Assembly: GCA_011317545.1 (NCBI GenBank)
Contig: WUJK01000003.1
Coordinates: 3,782,001 to 3,846,000 of the forward strand
Source: Coniella vitis
Taxonomy: Eukaryota; Ascomycota; Sordariomycetes; Diaporthales; Schizoparmaceae
Length of the DNA: 64,000 nt
Direction of reading: 5' to 3'
Every line of letters starts with the position of its first letter. The first letter of the stretch is position 1. A program made the position numbers and the translations under genes. The notes beneath the pieces are model-generated. The model saw only the letters and a program-made list of their open reading frames with translations, was not told the origin of the DNA and did not search any database. Positions 33,719-44,502 of the stretch are shown in pieces.

Positions 33719-35070
33719 GTCGTCGAAGATGGGGCATGTTGGACAAAACAAGCAAAGAGTAGATGTAGGCAGGCAGGCAGACAGCCAAAGGAAAAGAAAA
33801 GAAGACAGTACCCAGCAGAAAGAACAACAAGAAAGCAGGCCAAGGATGGCTGGGGCTTGGAGTTGCTGTGGAGGACAAGAGGCAAGAAAAGAAACAAGAA
33901 CTCACATAAGAAATGCAAATAAAAATGTTGATGGCCCCAGGCCGGGCCGGAGGACGATTGGCTGCGGTAGCCTGTGGAAGCTGGCTGCCATGTGGGCTGG
34001 ATGGCAGGATGAAGGAACTGCTGGTGATGATGGTTAGGAGGCTGTGGGTTGGTGATTTGCTAGGGCAAGGGAAGAAGATTACTTGCTTGTTGTATATAAA
34101 TAAGAATGATCTGATCTCGAGCGGCGTTCTGTGCCTCGTCTTCTACCTGGTCTTTGGTAGATTGTGTCGCCGCCAGTTCGCGGTTGTAGTTCTTGTCTGG
34201 TAGCCGAAGGAGTCTATAACGAAGACAAGAGGTGGCTTCGACGGTTGAAGATGAAAAGAGAAGAATAGGTAACAAATGATGGATAATGATGGGTAAGAAT
34301 GCGTAAGAATAGATAATGATAGGTAATGATGGAGATGGAAGGTTTGGAGGAGGGGCGAGAAGAGATGCAGACAGAGAAATGGAGAGAAGCAAGAGCACCG
34401 CCTCGACAAGGCTGGGTATTTATCTGCAACCGACAGGAGCACGGTCCAAATTTGGGAATGCTTCGCCGCCTTCCCAGCTGAGAGTACTGCTCCAAGGCCA
34501 GGTTGATGGCTGGGTATCTGCCGGCTTCGAGAATGTTCCCAAGGGGCCATCCACAGGGCTGGCTGTGACTGGGCTGGCGTGGGCTGGCGTGGGCAGTCTG
34601 GAGAGCCAGGCTCCCATCTGCCATATCCATTGTGGCCGGCTGGACCTTGGACAGCTGCTGTGATTGCTATTGTGCGGCTTGCCTCCTCCTGGCTGAGCCG
34701 TATTGTTACTGTATCCATCACCAGTTGCCCTTGACATGGTCTGCTTGCCAACCCTTCCCATCCACTATCGTGTTGATATATGTCTTGAATGGCTAACAGG
34801 CTCTCTCTCGCAATGCCATCTGCTTCTCTGATCCAGCCATCTTCCTTGGACCCATCAATATCTACATGTGAGTTCTCAGGAGGTTTCCTTGGAGGGTTGA
34901 CGCTCTCCAGCTAGACATTGATATCCTGATCAATAACACAATTCCAACAGAGAGCAGCGAATCCAAGCAACCAGACCGAGTCCTGTACAAAGCATGTGCA
35001 TATCAAAGTTGGTCGAGACAGGAATGCCATCTCTTGACCGAAGAATAGCTAGTAGCTGTCCTCCCAGAGC

Positions 35071-35775
35071 CTAATAGCTCCTTGGTAACTGCAGCACCTT
35101 TTCACTGATATAATTCAAGATCATCTCCCTACTGACAGGCGCAATCCGTGGCACCAGACACTTTCGAAACCATCTCTCGACATCGTACTCCATGGCATAG
35201 CCCATGCCTCCATGCTAAGACCAGCGCCAATCAACCAGTCAGTCAGTGTCCACTCTGTCCATGAAAACATCACCGCAGATATCGAAGCAGACGAGATTCA
35301 GCAGACTCACCGTCAAAAGAGCCCTCTCACACGCCGCAAACGCCGCTTCCGCCGCCATATACTTTGCGCTGTTGCACGCGACGCCCACCTCATCTGGCCG
35401 AATCGACGACGCGCCGCCCTGCTCACCGCTCACTGCCGCCGCCGCCGCCGCCGCATGGTACGTCGCCAGCTTGGCGCCCTCGAGCTTCATGCACGCGTCC
35501 GCGAGCGGGTGCGCAATCCCCAGGTTCATCCCAATCGGCCGCGCAAACACGTTCCTCTCGCGCGCATACTGCGCTGCTCGCGTCAGCGCCGCGTAGCCCA
35601 GGCCGAGCGCCTCGCCAGCGAGCAGGCAGCGCTCGGCATTCATGCCGTGCAGGATCATCTGGAACCCGCTGCCGTTGCCGTCGTCTGGCCTTCTCCCACG
35701 GTGAGCTGGGTGGCTGTGAAGGAGGCGGTTTGCATGAGGGAGGAGAAGGGGCGGTGGGTGGGTGGCAGACGCCAT
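35071..35775 (-). CDS. Acyl-CoA dehydrogenase, N-terminally truncated
   Basis: C-terminal half of an FAD-dependent acyl-CoA dehydrogenase (beta-oxidation type). Exons 35311-35775 and 35071-35214 join across a 96-bp intron (GTGAGT donor, TTAG acceptor) to give 202 residues, about half the usual 380-430. Recognisable blocks are GFQMILHGMNAERCLLAGEA, YARERNVFARPIG, the helical bundle with AKYMAAEAAFAACERALLTHGGMGYAMEYDVERWF, and the closing NYISEKVLQLP. The Glu in MEYDVER matches the family's catalytic base. The N-terminal helical domain and middle beta-domain that bind FAD and substrate are missing. They are replaced by about 38 residues of low-complexity Pro/His/Arg sequence, and no fragments of them were found upstream in any frame. 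The product is unlikely to be an active dehydrogenase, so this is probably a decaying gene. Confidence 0.75.
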
Positions 35776-36263
35776 TTTGGTGGTGCTCTCAGCGAGGGAG
35801 GATGGTTGGTGATGCTCTGAGCATGGCGTATAGTAAAACAAGACGGATGGTCAACGAGGCAAACGATGGACACAGTAAAGTCAAGGTTAATGGCAATAGG
35901 AGGCAAGTCTGTTTTATGAAATCAGTAGTCAATATCAGCTGGTGACCTATACTATGTACAAGGAGTCCAAAAGAACATCCAACGTTACTCGACTCGAGAG
36001 GGGAAGCGATCTACACCGGCTTTATGCCCGCCGGCTACTTGCTTTCTACTCATGGGGTTGGTGCTTATTTTTACGTTGCGTGGTGAAGACTGAATGCGAT
36101 TAGTCCATTTCCTGTGCAGGGTTGCGCCCGATTGTTGGTATATATATATCCCTTGCTTCAAAGTAGCTCATCACGAGATTATCACCAAAACACCTTCGAC
36201 TACACATCTTGCTCCTCACTGATTCTGGACCCGAGTCCAGGATCCTCGTCCAAATCAACGATC
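35776..36263. other. Divergent promoter of dehydrogenase remnant and hydratase
   Basis: 488-bp spacer between divergent start codons. It carries one TACTATGTA (35950-35958) and a TATATATATA at 36139-36148, placed 116 bp before the hydratase ATG. Confidence 0.5.
36139..36148 (+). promoter_or_regulatory. Possible TATA element of the hydratase gene
   Basis: TATATATATA lies 116 bp before the start codon. Alternating TA runs are common by chance, so this is only suggestive. Confidence 0.35.
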
Positions 36264-37580
36264 ATGAACATCACAATGGCTTCGCCAGCCTTTATACGAA
36301 CCACTACCCGCCAACTCCCCGCCATCTTCCACCACCACCACCACCACCACCATCACCACCAGGCTCTCACCCTCAACTCACGCAAAGACATCAACAGACG
36401 CACCCTCACCACCGCCGCCGAAGCAGCAGACCAGCTCCTCACCCACTTCTCCCACAGAACCCTCCAAACAACAGACACCATTGACGCAGCGCAACTCGCC
36501 AAGCTCATCGCCACCCTCGGCCGCCATGCTCCTCTGCCTTCATCCCCGTCCTCACCGTCGTCCCCGTCCTACACCATCATCGACACGCCCGGCCCCGGGA
36601 GCCCCCTCCCACCCGGCTACCACCTCATCTACCACCTCCCCATCCAGCCCGAGTCGCTCCTCGGGCACGACGGCACAGACACAACCTTCAACGCCCCGGC
36701 GCCCTTCACCCGGCGCATGTGGGCAGGCGGGCGCATGCGCTGGATGGCCCCCAGCACCAGCACCAGCACCACAGAACCAGCACCGGTTCTCCGCGTGGGA
36801 GATGCTGTCCAGGAATACACCCGGCTCGTCAACGCAGTCCCCAAACGCAGCGGCAAGGACGGCCAGGAGATGGTGCTGGTGGAGGTGGAAAAGAGTTACT
36901 ATGCCCCGGGGGGTCACTTGGTGCTTGTCGATGAGCGGTCGTGGATCTTTCGACGGGGTGTGGATGTTGATGCTGCTGCTGCTGCTGATTTGGATGTGAA
37001 GAAGAAACAAGAATCCTCACATGAAGCTGTAGCAAACATCAAACCCTCGACAATGCAAGACATCATCACAACGACAAGCCCACACAACAACAACACCACC
37101 ACCATCCGCCGCCTTTCCTGGTCCCCGCTCGCCCTCTTTCGCTTCTCGGCGCTCACCTTCAACGGCCACATGATCCACTACAGCGACCCCTGGGCGCGCG
37201 TTGTAGAGGGCCACAAGGGGCCTGTGGTTCATGGGCCGTTGAATTTGATTTGTATGTTGGATTATTGGCGGGATGTGCATGGTGGTGGTGGTGGTGGTGG
37301 CGGTCGAGCTCAACAGCAGCAACAACAGCAGCAACAACCAGACAAGAGGAAAAAGGAGATTGTCGAGATAAGCTACCGCGCCATGTCGCCGCTGTATGCG
37401 GGTGATGAGTACGAGATTCGCACCGAGGGCATTCAGAGTGTAGCCCCCACTGCCACTCCTGCAGCCAGCCACCCCGGTAATGGGCGAGAGCAGCAAGGCG
37501 AGCAGGTGGTTTATGAAATTGTCGTTGCGCAAGGGGATCGGGCGTGCATGAAAGGGACGGTCACGGCGCGGTCTGCTTGA
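36264..37580 (+). CDS. MaoC/hot-dog acyl-CoA (thioester) hydratase, mesaconyl-C4-CoA hydratase/HTD2-like, mitochondrial
   Basis: Probable mitochondrial enoyl-thioester hydratase of the MaoC/HTD2 family; 438 residues in one exon. The N-terminus is basic and hydroxylated, as in a mitochondrial presequence, but is interrupted by ten histidines from a CAC/CAT repeat at about residues 24-33. Family blocks are PGYHLIYHLPIQPESLLGHDG, FTRRMWAGGRMRW, a central strand region ending in DERSWIFR, and the hot-dog signature LFRFSALTFNGHMIHYSDPWA followed by VEGHKGPVVHGPLNL. The conserved N-x-x-x-I-H/D of hydratase-2 enzymes is present as NGHMIHYSD. Gly- and Gln-rich tracts interrupt the C-terminal third. 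Annotated relatives are called mesaconyl-C4-CoA hydratase or type 2 hydroxyacyl-thioester dehydratase. The divergent neighbour is an acyl-CoA dehydrogenase remnant, hinting at a former acyl-CoA catabolic pair. Confidence 0.85.
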   Translation: MNITMASPAFIRTTTRQLPAIFHHHHHHHHHHQALTLNSRKDINRRTLTTAAEAADQLLTHFSHRTLQTTDTIDAAQLAKLIATLGRHAPLPSSPSSPSSPSYTIIDTPGPGSPLPPGYHLIYHLPIQPESLLGHDGTDTTFNAPAPFTRRMWAGGRMRWMAPSTSTSTTEPAPVLRVGDAVQEYTRLVNAVPKRSGKDGQEMVLVEVEKSYYAPGGHLVLVDERSWIFRRGVDVDAAAAADLDVKKKQESSHEAVANIKPSTMQDIITTTSPHNNNTTTIRRLSWSPLALFRFSALTFNGHMIHYSDPWARVVEGHKGPVVHGPLNLICMLDYWRDVHGGGGGGGGRAQQQQQQQQQPDKRKKEIVEISYRAMSPLYAGDEYEIRTEGIQSVAPTATPAASHPGNGREQQGEQVVYEIVVAQGDRACMKGTVTARSA

Positions 37581-38834
37581 GATTGAAGGGGGTGGATTGG
37601 GTCAAGCAGCAAGGCTTTGTGGAGTCTGGTTATCCTCCAAAAAAGGATAGCATAGAAGCAGTTGAAGGACGTTGATTGAAGACATCTCCACTCTATCGAG
37701 GACAAGATCTGCTTGTACCAGACAGTGCCCGTTTGCCTTTCGTCAACACCACGCAGCAAACATTCTCTACCGCATATTCGCCCTCAAGGCAAGGCCCAGC
37801 TCCTGTCCTGTTCTGGACTGTTGTCGAAACAGGTCCATCTTGTCATACGGGTGCTCTTCTGCGGTCATTTCCACAAGGGAAGGACATGGTACATGCCACA
37901 GCCTTCCTCCTCCTCCTCCTTCTCCCTGGTGCAGCCTTCTACCGGGAATGGCACACTGCCCTCACGTGCTCGCGACACAGCGTCCACAAACAGCCGACAT
38001 GCCCAATGATTGCCAGAATAATATGGAAACATACTAAAAAGGTCCTCAGAAAGTGTGTGGTTTCGCAAACTGAAACCATACCTGGCGACAGTGCTCTTCT
38101 TAACGGACTGGGCGCTGGAGATTTTTTGATGCGCCCCCAATAGCAGAGTTGATTGCAAGGCTGGGCGCCCATTGATTGATTAGTGGGTATGCGAGTGCTG
38201 CTATGCACTAATTACTATGTATACTATGTATACAGCACACTGGAGCAAGTGCCACAGGCCCGCAAGCCCGCCAGACACTGCCGGAAGGCATTAGCGCCGC
38301 TCAGGAACCCGTTCGTAACCACCGCAGCCAAGCGTCTGGTCTGGGCCTTTTTCCCGTACGCCGCGTCATCGAACAAATCAAAACAGCCGGGGGCGGAACC
38401 AGGGGCCTGGGTTATGTTCCAGACCAATTCAATTTCTCGGCGCCGTTGGGCTATCAGCTGTTTCGTTTTCCCCCAACGCTCGCCCGCCTGCCCGCCCAAG
38501 AGATACTGTATCGCCATGGGGCGCGTCATGGTACGATTTCTCTGAGGGAGCGACTCCAGCGCATATCTGCGCTCGCTGCTGCTGCTGCTGCTTGCTGCTT
38601 CTTCTTTGGTTGGGTGCGCCTCTTACAAACCGGGTCGACGCCCGCTCGCTCGTTGATCACATCTCCCAAGGCACAATCGCTTGTTGTCTCCTCTCATTTC
38701 GCTTTCTTTGACAAGGCGAGTTCTCACCGACGATTGGCAAATCCAAAAAAAAAAAAAAAAAAAAAAGAAAAAGATCAAAAGATAAAACATTAAAGAAATA
38801 AAATAAAAGAAACAACAAATCCCGACAAACAGCC
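37581..38834. other. Intergenic, upstream of the GT31-like gene
   Basis: Contains tandem TACTATGTA copies at 38213 and 38222 and a poly-A run at about 38746-38766, 70 bp before the next start codon. No supported gene; one 101-codon minus-strand frame at 38224-38529 is discussed among the rejected items. Confidence 0.5.
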
Positions 38835-40338
38835 ATGTTTCCTCGCATGGCCGGGCCCCGCCGCCTGGCAGGCATCTCGCTCCTCGTCCTGCTCACCTGG
38901 ATCGTCGTCCTGTGGATCGCGCTGCCCTACGACAACCCGCTCGTCCTCTTCGTGCAATTCTCGTCGTCGCGCCTCGCCGCGCTCTTCCGCTCCCCGACCG
39001 CCGACGAGCGCCTCGTCCTCTCTGCCCCGGGGCGCTTCCCCTTCACCGACGAGGAGGTCGCGTACATTGTCAAGACCGGCTACGGCACGCAGGAGCGGCT
39101 CCCCGCGCTGCTCGAGGCGTCCAAGAGCATCGGCACGGGCACCAAGTACGCCGAAGACAACATCCTGGTGGTGGGGGACTTTGCCGGCAGGTTTGACTTT
39201 CAGGGCCGGCCGATTGTGATTCACGATATGGTGGCGGCGGTCATGGAGAACGCGGCGATTCTTGCGACGCAGACGACGGCCACGCAGCGTATGCAAAAGT
39301 ACAAGAATATGACGGCGGCGATACAGATGGGGGACAAGGACGAGGCGGCGCGGTATTCTAAAGCCGTGGGCTGGGAGTTGGATGCTTTAAAGGTATACGA
39401 GACTCGATATCAAAGAAGAAGAGAAAAAAAGAGGAGTAGAAAGGAGAATTGGTTGCATTCATTTCTGCAAGATCTTCACAAACCGACTGACTTATCAAAC
39501 TGACGTGGTATTGTTTCTCTTATAGTTCATCCCCAGTCTTCAGCTCGCATGGAAGCAACTGCCCGGAAAGAAGTGGTACATTATGCAGGACGACGACACC
39601 TTCATGATCCGCCCTTCGCTGTACCAATTCCTCCAACACCTCGACCCCTCAGAAGCGCTGTACCTGGGCAACGCAATTGGAGACTACAAGGGCCGCTTTG
39701 CGCACGGGGGCTCCAGCTTCATCCTGTCCAACAAGGCCATGAGCCGGCTGCTGGACGATAGCCCGCAGGTGATTGCAGACGCCTACATTGCCTCGCTGGA
39801 CGAGACATATGGCGACAAGCTGGTGGCGACGACGCTGATGCAAGTGGGCATCTACCTGAGCGAGCGGTACGGGCATTTCTTCAACGGCGAGCGACCACTC
39901 ATCACCAAGATTGCGGCGGACCGCATCTGCTCGCCGCTCGTGTCGTTCCACGGCCTGGCGCGGCCGCAGCAGATGAAGGAGGTCGGCAAGACGTTTGCCA
40001 AGATTGACCAGCCCGTGTTCTGGCGCGATCTGTGGCGCATCTTTGGCCAGCCGAGCCTGGATGCCATGGCAGAGCGGCCGATGCGCGCTGGGCAAGATCA
40101 CGTGGGCAGGCAGGATGATCCGGACATGATGCTGGAGGCGGCAACGGCCGAAGCTTGTATTGCTGCTTGCAGTGGGCTGGGCGCGACGTGTCTGGCGTGG
40201 AGGTGGGACAAGGCGAGCAAGAGGTGCGCCATGAGTCCGTGGGTGATTGTGGGCGAAGAGCCGACGGACACGTATTCGGGGCTGAATATCAAGGAGATGA
40301 TCAGGCTGGACAGTCAGTGTGGCAGGTCTGAGGATTGA
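38835..40338 (+). CDS. GT31-like glycosyltransferase, type II membrane protein with C-terminal PAN-like module
   Basis: Probable Golgi glycosyltransferase of the GT31/Fringe-like fold. Exons 38835-39392 and 39526-40338 encode 456 residues; the 133-bp intron has a GTATAC donor and TATAG acceptor. A short basic N-terminus (MFPRMAGPRRLAG) is followed by a single membrane anchor, ISLLVLLTWIVVLWIAL (about residues 14-30). The catalytic domain shows the metal-binding acidic motif YIMQDDDTFM (D208-D210), then YLGNAIGDYKGRFAHGGSSFILSNKAM, the family GGAG-like block. The C-terminus after about residue 385 has CIAACSGLGATCLAWRW...RCAMSPW, whose cysteine spacing resembles a PAN/apple module. Donor and acceptor sugars cannot be deduced. 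Start at 38835 is preferred over an in-frame ATG at 38847; either keeps the anchor. Confidence 0.85.
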
Positions 40339-41210
40339 AGAGCAAAGGGGTTGTTTTCTTTTCTTTTTTTTTTGTCTTGTTCCTTTTGTGCATTTTCCTG
40401 GGAGTTGAGGCGGGTTTGGGTGAGTACTTGAAGGGAAAAGAGAAACGGCCAAATATGTGATACCCCGGATGCTATTTCTTGCTGGAAGGATACTGGAGTT
40501 GGGTTTCCTGGGACGGGCTTTGACTCGAACTGCATCCTTTTATTTTTCTATCTACACGGTCAGTGTGTAATATAATTGTGCCCCTGTCTCATTCGTGTGT
40601 ACATAAGTATTGTGCACCATTGAATCGAACGAATGTGATATCAGACATATTGAAATCATCTCTCCGCAGCGGGCACTCTTCACGTGCACCCAATTGCTTA
40701 CAGACAGCGGGACAAGCCAGCCACTCGCCAATGACGACGACCGGCAGCGTCAGAACAAGCAAAGGAGGGTGTCTGGCCGTCTGGATGTGGGTGGGTGGGC
40801 GTGTTGTGGCTTCGCGGGAGTAGCAGTACTGACGTCAGGCGAATACTGGCTATTAAAAGTAATAAACTAAAAATAAATAAAAAAGAAAGAGGGAAAGATT
40901 GTGAGAGCAAGAGAAAAGAAGACTGCTGTTGTTGTTTATCTCTTTCAGAGCGCTCGAGACGAGAGAAAGTGGCTGGGTATGTCTTTTTCTTCTTCTTTTT
41001 TTCTGAATTGTTATTAATTATTTATTTTAGGTTTGATTATATGCGAGGTACCCTGTCAAGTCAAACGTCACCTTTTGGCTTTGCTGTCAACGCGGCCTCC
41101 TGGGACTGAAGAGGGCAGCAAGAGCGTGATAGGAACGAGGGTTGCCCTGTAATGAAGCTGACTTGTTATTGTTATTTTAACTTGTAAACCAACCAGGCAG
41201 GGTACTTGTA

Positions 41211-41241
<31 letters not shown>

Positions 41242-41971
41242 TGGTATTCGGTTTCGTAGACTCGACATAAATCTCACGATACTATATACTTACTACTACT
41301 TACTGTACATGTCCCACTGGGACACTGGCAAAATACAGTGCCAACAAACTACTTTGTGAACACCAGATGAACGGCACAGACCCATTCCAGCCCCTACAGA
41401 GGACCCCCCAAATTTACTGCCCACTCTGTCCGCGCCCACGCGACCCGGGTAGACGGCAGTCCAAGAGAAACAAGAAGAAGAAGAAGAAGCTAAAGAAGAT
41501 CCAAGAAGTGACAGCCAGTGAGGGAGGGAGGGGTGCAAGAGGCTGGCAAGTGAATATCCTGTACACAGCACTGCCCAGTGCATCGCATCGAGGGGAGGGG
41601 CAACTTTTTGGGCGCCTGCTTCGCCTGTTACTTACATAGTACGTACCCAGACAGTAATCATCCGCAAGTGCCAGGTGCTAGGTGCTAGGTACATAGTACC
41701 CTACCCTGTGCCTTGGCAGGTGGCCTACCTAATCTTATCCATCCCGAGCCACTTCTTCCATCCACCCACCCCATCTCTTCCTCTGTCTGTCTGTCTGTCT
41801 GCCCGTCCACTCCCTCTTGCCCTCGTCACCAAGCAAACAAGCTTCGGACAAGCCAACCTGCTTCCCAGCTTTCCCTTCTTCCTCTGCTTTTTGTTCCATC
41901 CAGCTTACTCCTCTCTTCCTCTCCCTGTGACCCTTTGAGATCCTCGTCCCAACAACGAATCCAACGACGTC
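40339..41971. other. Intergenic, upstream of KES1
   Basis: Holds a (GT)n microsatellite, TACATAGTA motifs at 41633 and 41690, and a strongly pyrimidine-rich leader (about 41740-41940) just before the KES1 start. No gene recognised. Confidence 0.5.
41212..41241. repeat. (GT)n microsatellite
   Basis: About 15 GT dinucleotides with one interruption at the left end. Confidence 0.9.
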
Positions 41972-43441
41972 ATGGCCGAAACCGCGCAACCCAACCCGCA
42001 AGCCGCGGGCAGCAGCTGGACTTCGTTTCTCAAGGTAAACAAGGCAACCCCCCAAGACAAATCGAGCCCCCCGCGCTCTCTCTGAACACCTCTGCGCAAC
42101 GAGCGCGGGTGGACACGCCCAACGACACGGAGCTGACAAGTGCCGCCTTGGGCCACCGTCTCTCGCAGTCCATCGCTTCCTTCAATGGCGACCTCTCGAG
42201 CCTGACGGCCCCGCCCTTCATCCTCTCGGGCATTTCCCTGACCGAGTACAGCTCCTACTGGAGCGAGCACCCGTCCATCTTTGTCGCCCCGTCGCGCGAG
42301 GCCGATCCCCAGAAGCGCGCCATGCTCGTGCTCAAGTGGTTCCTCTCGACCCTCAAGCAGCAGTACGCCACCCGCAGCGAAAAGTACGGCAATGAAAAGA
42401 AGCCCCTGAACCCCTTCTTGGGCGAGCTGTTTCTCGGCAAGTGGGAGGACGACGCTGGCACGACGGAGCTCATTAGCGAGCAGGTCAGGTATGACTCTAG
42501 TTTACCCTTGTTCGCATCCAGAAAGATACAAAAAAAAAAGCCAAGGAACAAGTTAGCTAAAGTGAGGTACCGTCATTAGCCACCACCCGCCCGCTACAGC
42601 CTACAGCATCACCAACAAGCCCTCGGGCGTGCACCTTGAAGGCTACAATGCCCAAAAGGCCACCTTTGGCAAGACCATCAACATCAAGCAGATCGGCCAT
42701 GCCGTCTTGACCGTGCCCACCCCCGCCGGCGACCGCGAGACCTACCTCATCTCCCTGCCCTCGCTGCACGTCGAGAACCTTTTCCTCGGCGCGCCCTTTA
42801 TCGAGCTCAACTCGACCTCCTTCATCACCTCGTCCTCCGGCTTCACGGCCAAGATCGACTACGCGGGCAAGGGCTGGCTGTCGGGCAAGAAGAACAGCTT
42901 CACCGCCGTCATCTACCCAACAGGTCGCGAAAAGGATGTCATCTACAACGCCTCGGGCCAGTGGACCAAGCAATTCGAGATCCACTCGGGCGCCGCCAAG
43001 CACGCAGCGGACTCGAACCTTGTCGAGTCGTACGACGCAACTGCCTCGCCCACGACGCCCCTGTACGTTGCGCCGATTGAGCAGCAGCACCCACTCGAGT
43101 CGCGACGCGCGTGGCAAAAGGTCGCCGAGGCCATCCAAAAGGGCGACATGGACACGGTGGGCCGCGAAAAGAGCAAGATTGAGAATGCTCAGCGCGAGCT
43201 ACGTGCCAAGGAGAAGCAGGAGGGCCGCATGTGGCAGCGCAGGTATTTCACGGTGCAGGTCGAGCCAGACCGCGTGCTGAGCCAGCTGGGCAAGCACGCC
43301 GGCGTGCCGGACCATGGCGACGGCGACAAGACGGGTGGAGTGTGGCGGTTTGACCAGGCCAAGGCGGATAAGCTCAAGGAGGAGGCGCCGCTGAATGAGG
43401 AGCAACAATTGGTTATTGCGAGAGATCATTTGGGGCAGTGA
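41972..43441 (+). CDS. KES1: Oxysterol-binding protein homologue (Kes1/Osh4 type)
   Basis: Short OSBP-related protein that exchanges sterol and PI4P between membranes. Three exons, 41972-42034, 42169-42488 and 42580-43441, give 414 residues (yeast Osh4 has 434). Introns are 134 and 91 bp. There is no PH domain, as in the Kes1 group. The sterol-binding ORD begins SIASFNGDLSSLTAPPFIL, which supplies the lid. Then come LNPFLGELFLGKW (PI4P-site leucine/asparagine motif) and the OSBP signature EQVSHHPPATAYS, where H129 and H130 contact the PI4P phosphate in the family. Intron 2 splits the signature at Ser128. The C-terminal part includes RREKxE-like basic and Gln-rich helices around RRAWQKVAEAI. 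The first exon encodes only 21 residues (MAETAQPNP...). Confidence 0.94.
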
Positions 43442-44502
43442 TGGGTTTGATGATAGTGTATAACAGATTAGAGGAGTATACGGTATTACAGGTAGGCAGG
43501 CAGGCACGTTATATTATCGTTTCTTCCCTTGATTTATTCATGGTTCGGGGTGTTGGTTTCTTGCTTCCCTGTTGAGCATGTGGAATTGGACCTCGGTGCG
43601 AGGTTGATGGATGATGGTGAGAACAGTCAGTACCTGGCCAAAGCAGCCTGTTATACTTGAAACTAGAACGAGCTCGATGAAGCTGCCCTCTCACCCTAGA
43701 CATCCTGTCCATATTCTTTTCCTACCACAGACACAGAATCATCATGAATCCATCATCACGCTATAAAATTGTAGGCCACCCGTGATGATGAATCGCCACT
43801 GTCTATGAGTGTCTACTATGTAATAAGTGCTTGAGTGATATGATTTGCGCATTTCCTCACCGGTGATATATACATATATATGTATATATCATGTATCAGA
43901 TTCATCGGTCATCATTACATTTCACACAATGCTGACTTTACATAGTAGTAGTAGCGCCCACCACCATAGCAACCGTACATTGCAAACGGCATGTGATTTT
44001 TGATCTCTTCTTCCCTTTCTTTTGTCTGTTTTTTTTTCTTGCTTTCTTTTTTTCTTCTTCTTTCGGGCTTGCAAACGTGCAATGCTATTATGCATACATA
44101 CGATGCAAAGTTGGAACTTTTTTGAATTCCAAATATTGTGCCTTGTAATCATCAGGCGGTGATCATTCTCTTTTCCGGACAATGTACCGTCGTACTGCGG
44201 CAAGTACTTTCAAGCTCAACCAAAAAATCATGCAACCCACCCAGGTGGCTCAACACAACCCCACTAACGTCATGCCGTCCGTCCGTACCCCTCCGAATAA
44301 ACCCCTCAACGCCCGCCAAGCTCACCTCACTCAAATTTGGCCTTGTCTCAAGATGAGAATCACGATGCCCTCAACAGAGTCGAGAATATGAAAAGAGTAG
44401 AACTCGGGTATTTTGAACTTTTTTTTTCTGGTTCAATTCAATTAAATAATTCTTTTAGGTTTCCTTTCCCTTCTTTTTTTTCCCCCCTTCTCATTCCCGA
44501 CC
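43442..44502. other. Intergenic between convergent KES1 and aldolase genes
   Basis: Carries a 28-bp perfect palindrome, TACTATGTA-family copies at 43814 and 43939, and T-rich tracts in both 3' flanks. No gene. Confidence 0.5.
43864..43891. repeat. 28-bp perfect palindrome
   Basis: TGATATATACATA reads as its own reverse complement through the centre to TATGTATATATCA. It can form a cruciform or RNA hairpin and lies midway between two convergent genes. Confidence 0.85.

Larger units (their letters stand above)
29861..35070. other. 5.2-kb gene-poor region with pyrimidine-rich minus strand
   Basis: No domain-bearing gene was found. The left end holds the FMN reductase promoter and a 46-nt poly-T. 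From about 34400 down to 33600 the minus strand is pyrimidine-rich (CTTCTT, TCTCTGTT), which looks like a long fungal 5' leader. It includes a 16-bp minisatellite and leads towards an ATG with strong context at 32986. Repeats of CCAGCC, CAGGCCAGGC and CAA/CAG are common. This could be a locus for a long non-coding or weakly coding transcript. Confidence 0.45.

Noticed and set aside
33487..33720. CRISPR-like array
   Set aside because: It is a head-to-tail 16-bp tandem repeat without unique spacers, in eukaryotic DNA.
38224..38529. 101-codon minus-strand frame with protein-like composition
   Set aside because: It begins with ATG but has no recognisable motif, overlaps the recurrent TACTATGTA repeats, and sits in the GT31 upstream region; not enough to call a gene.
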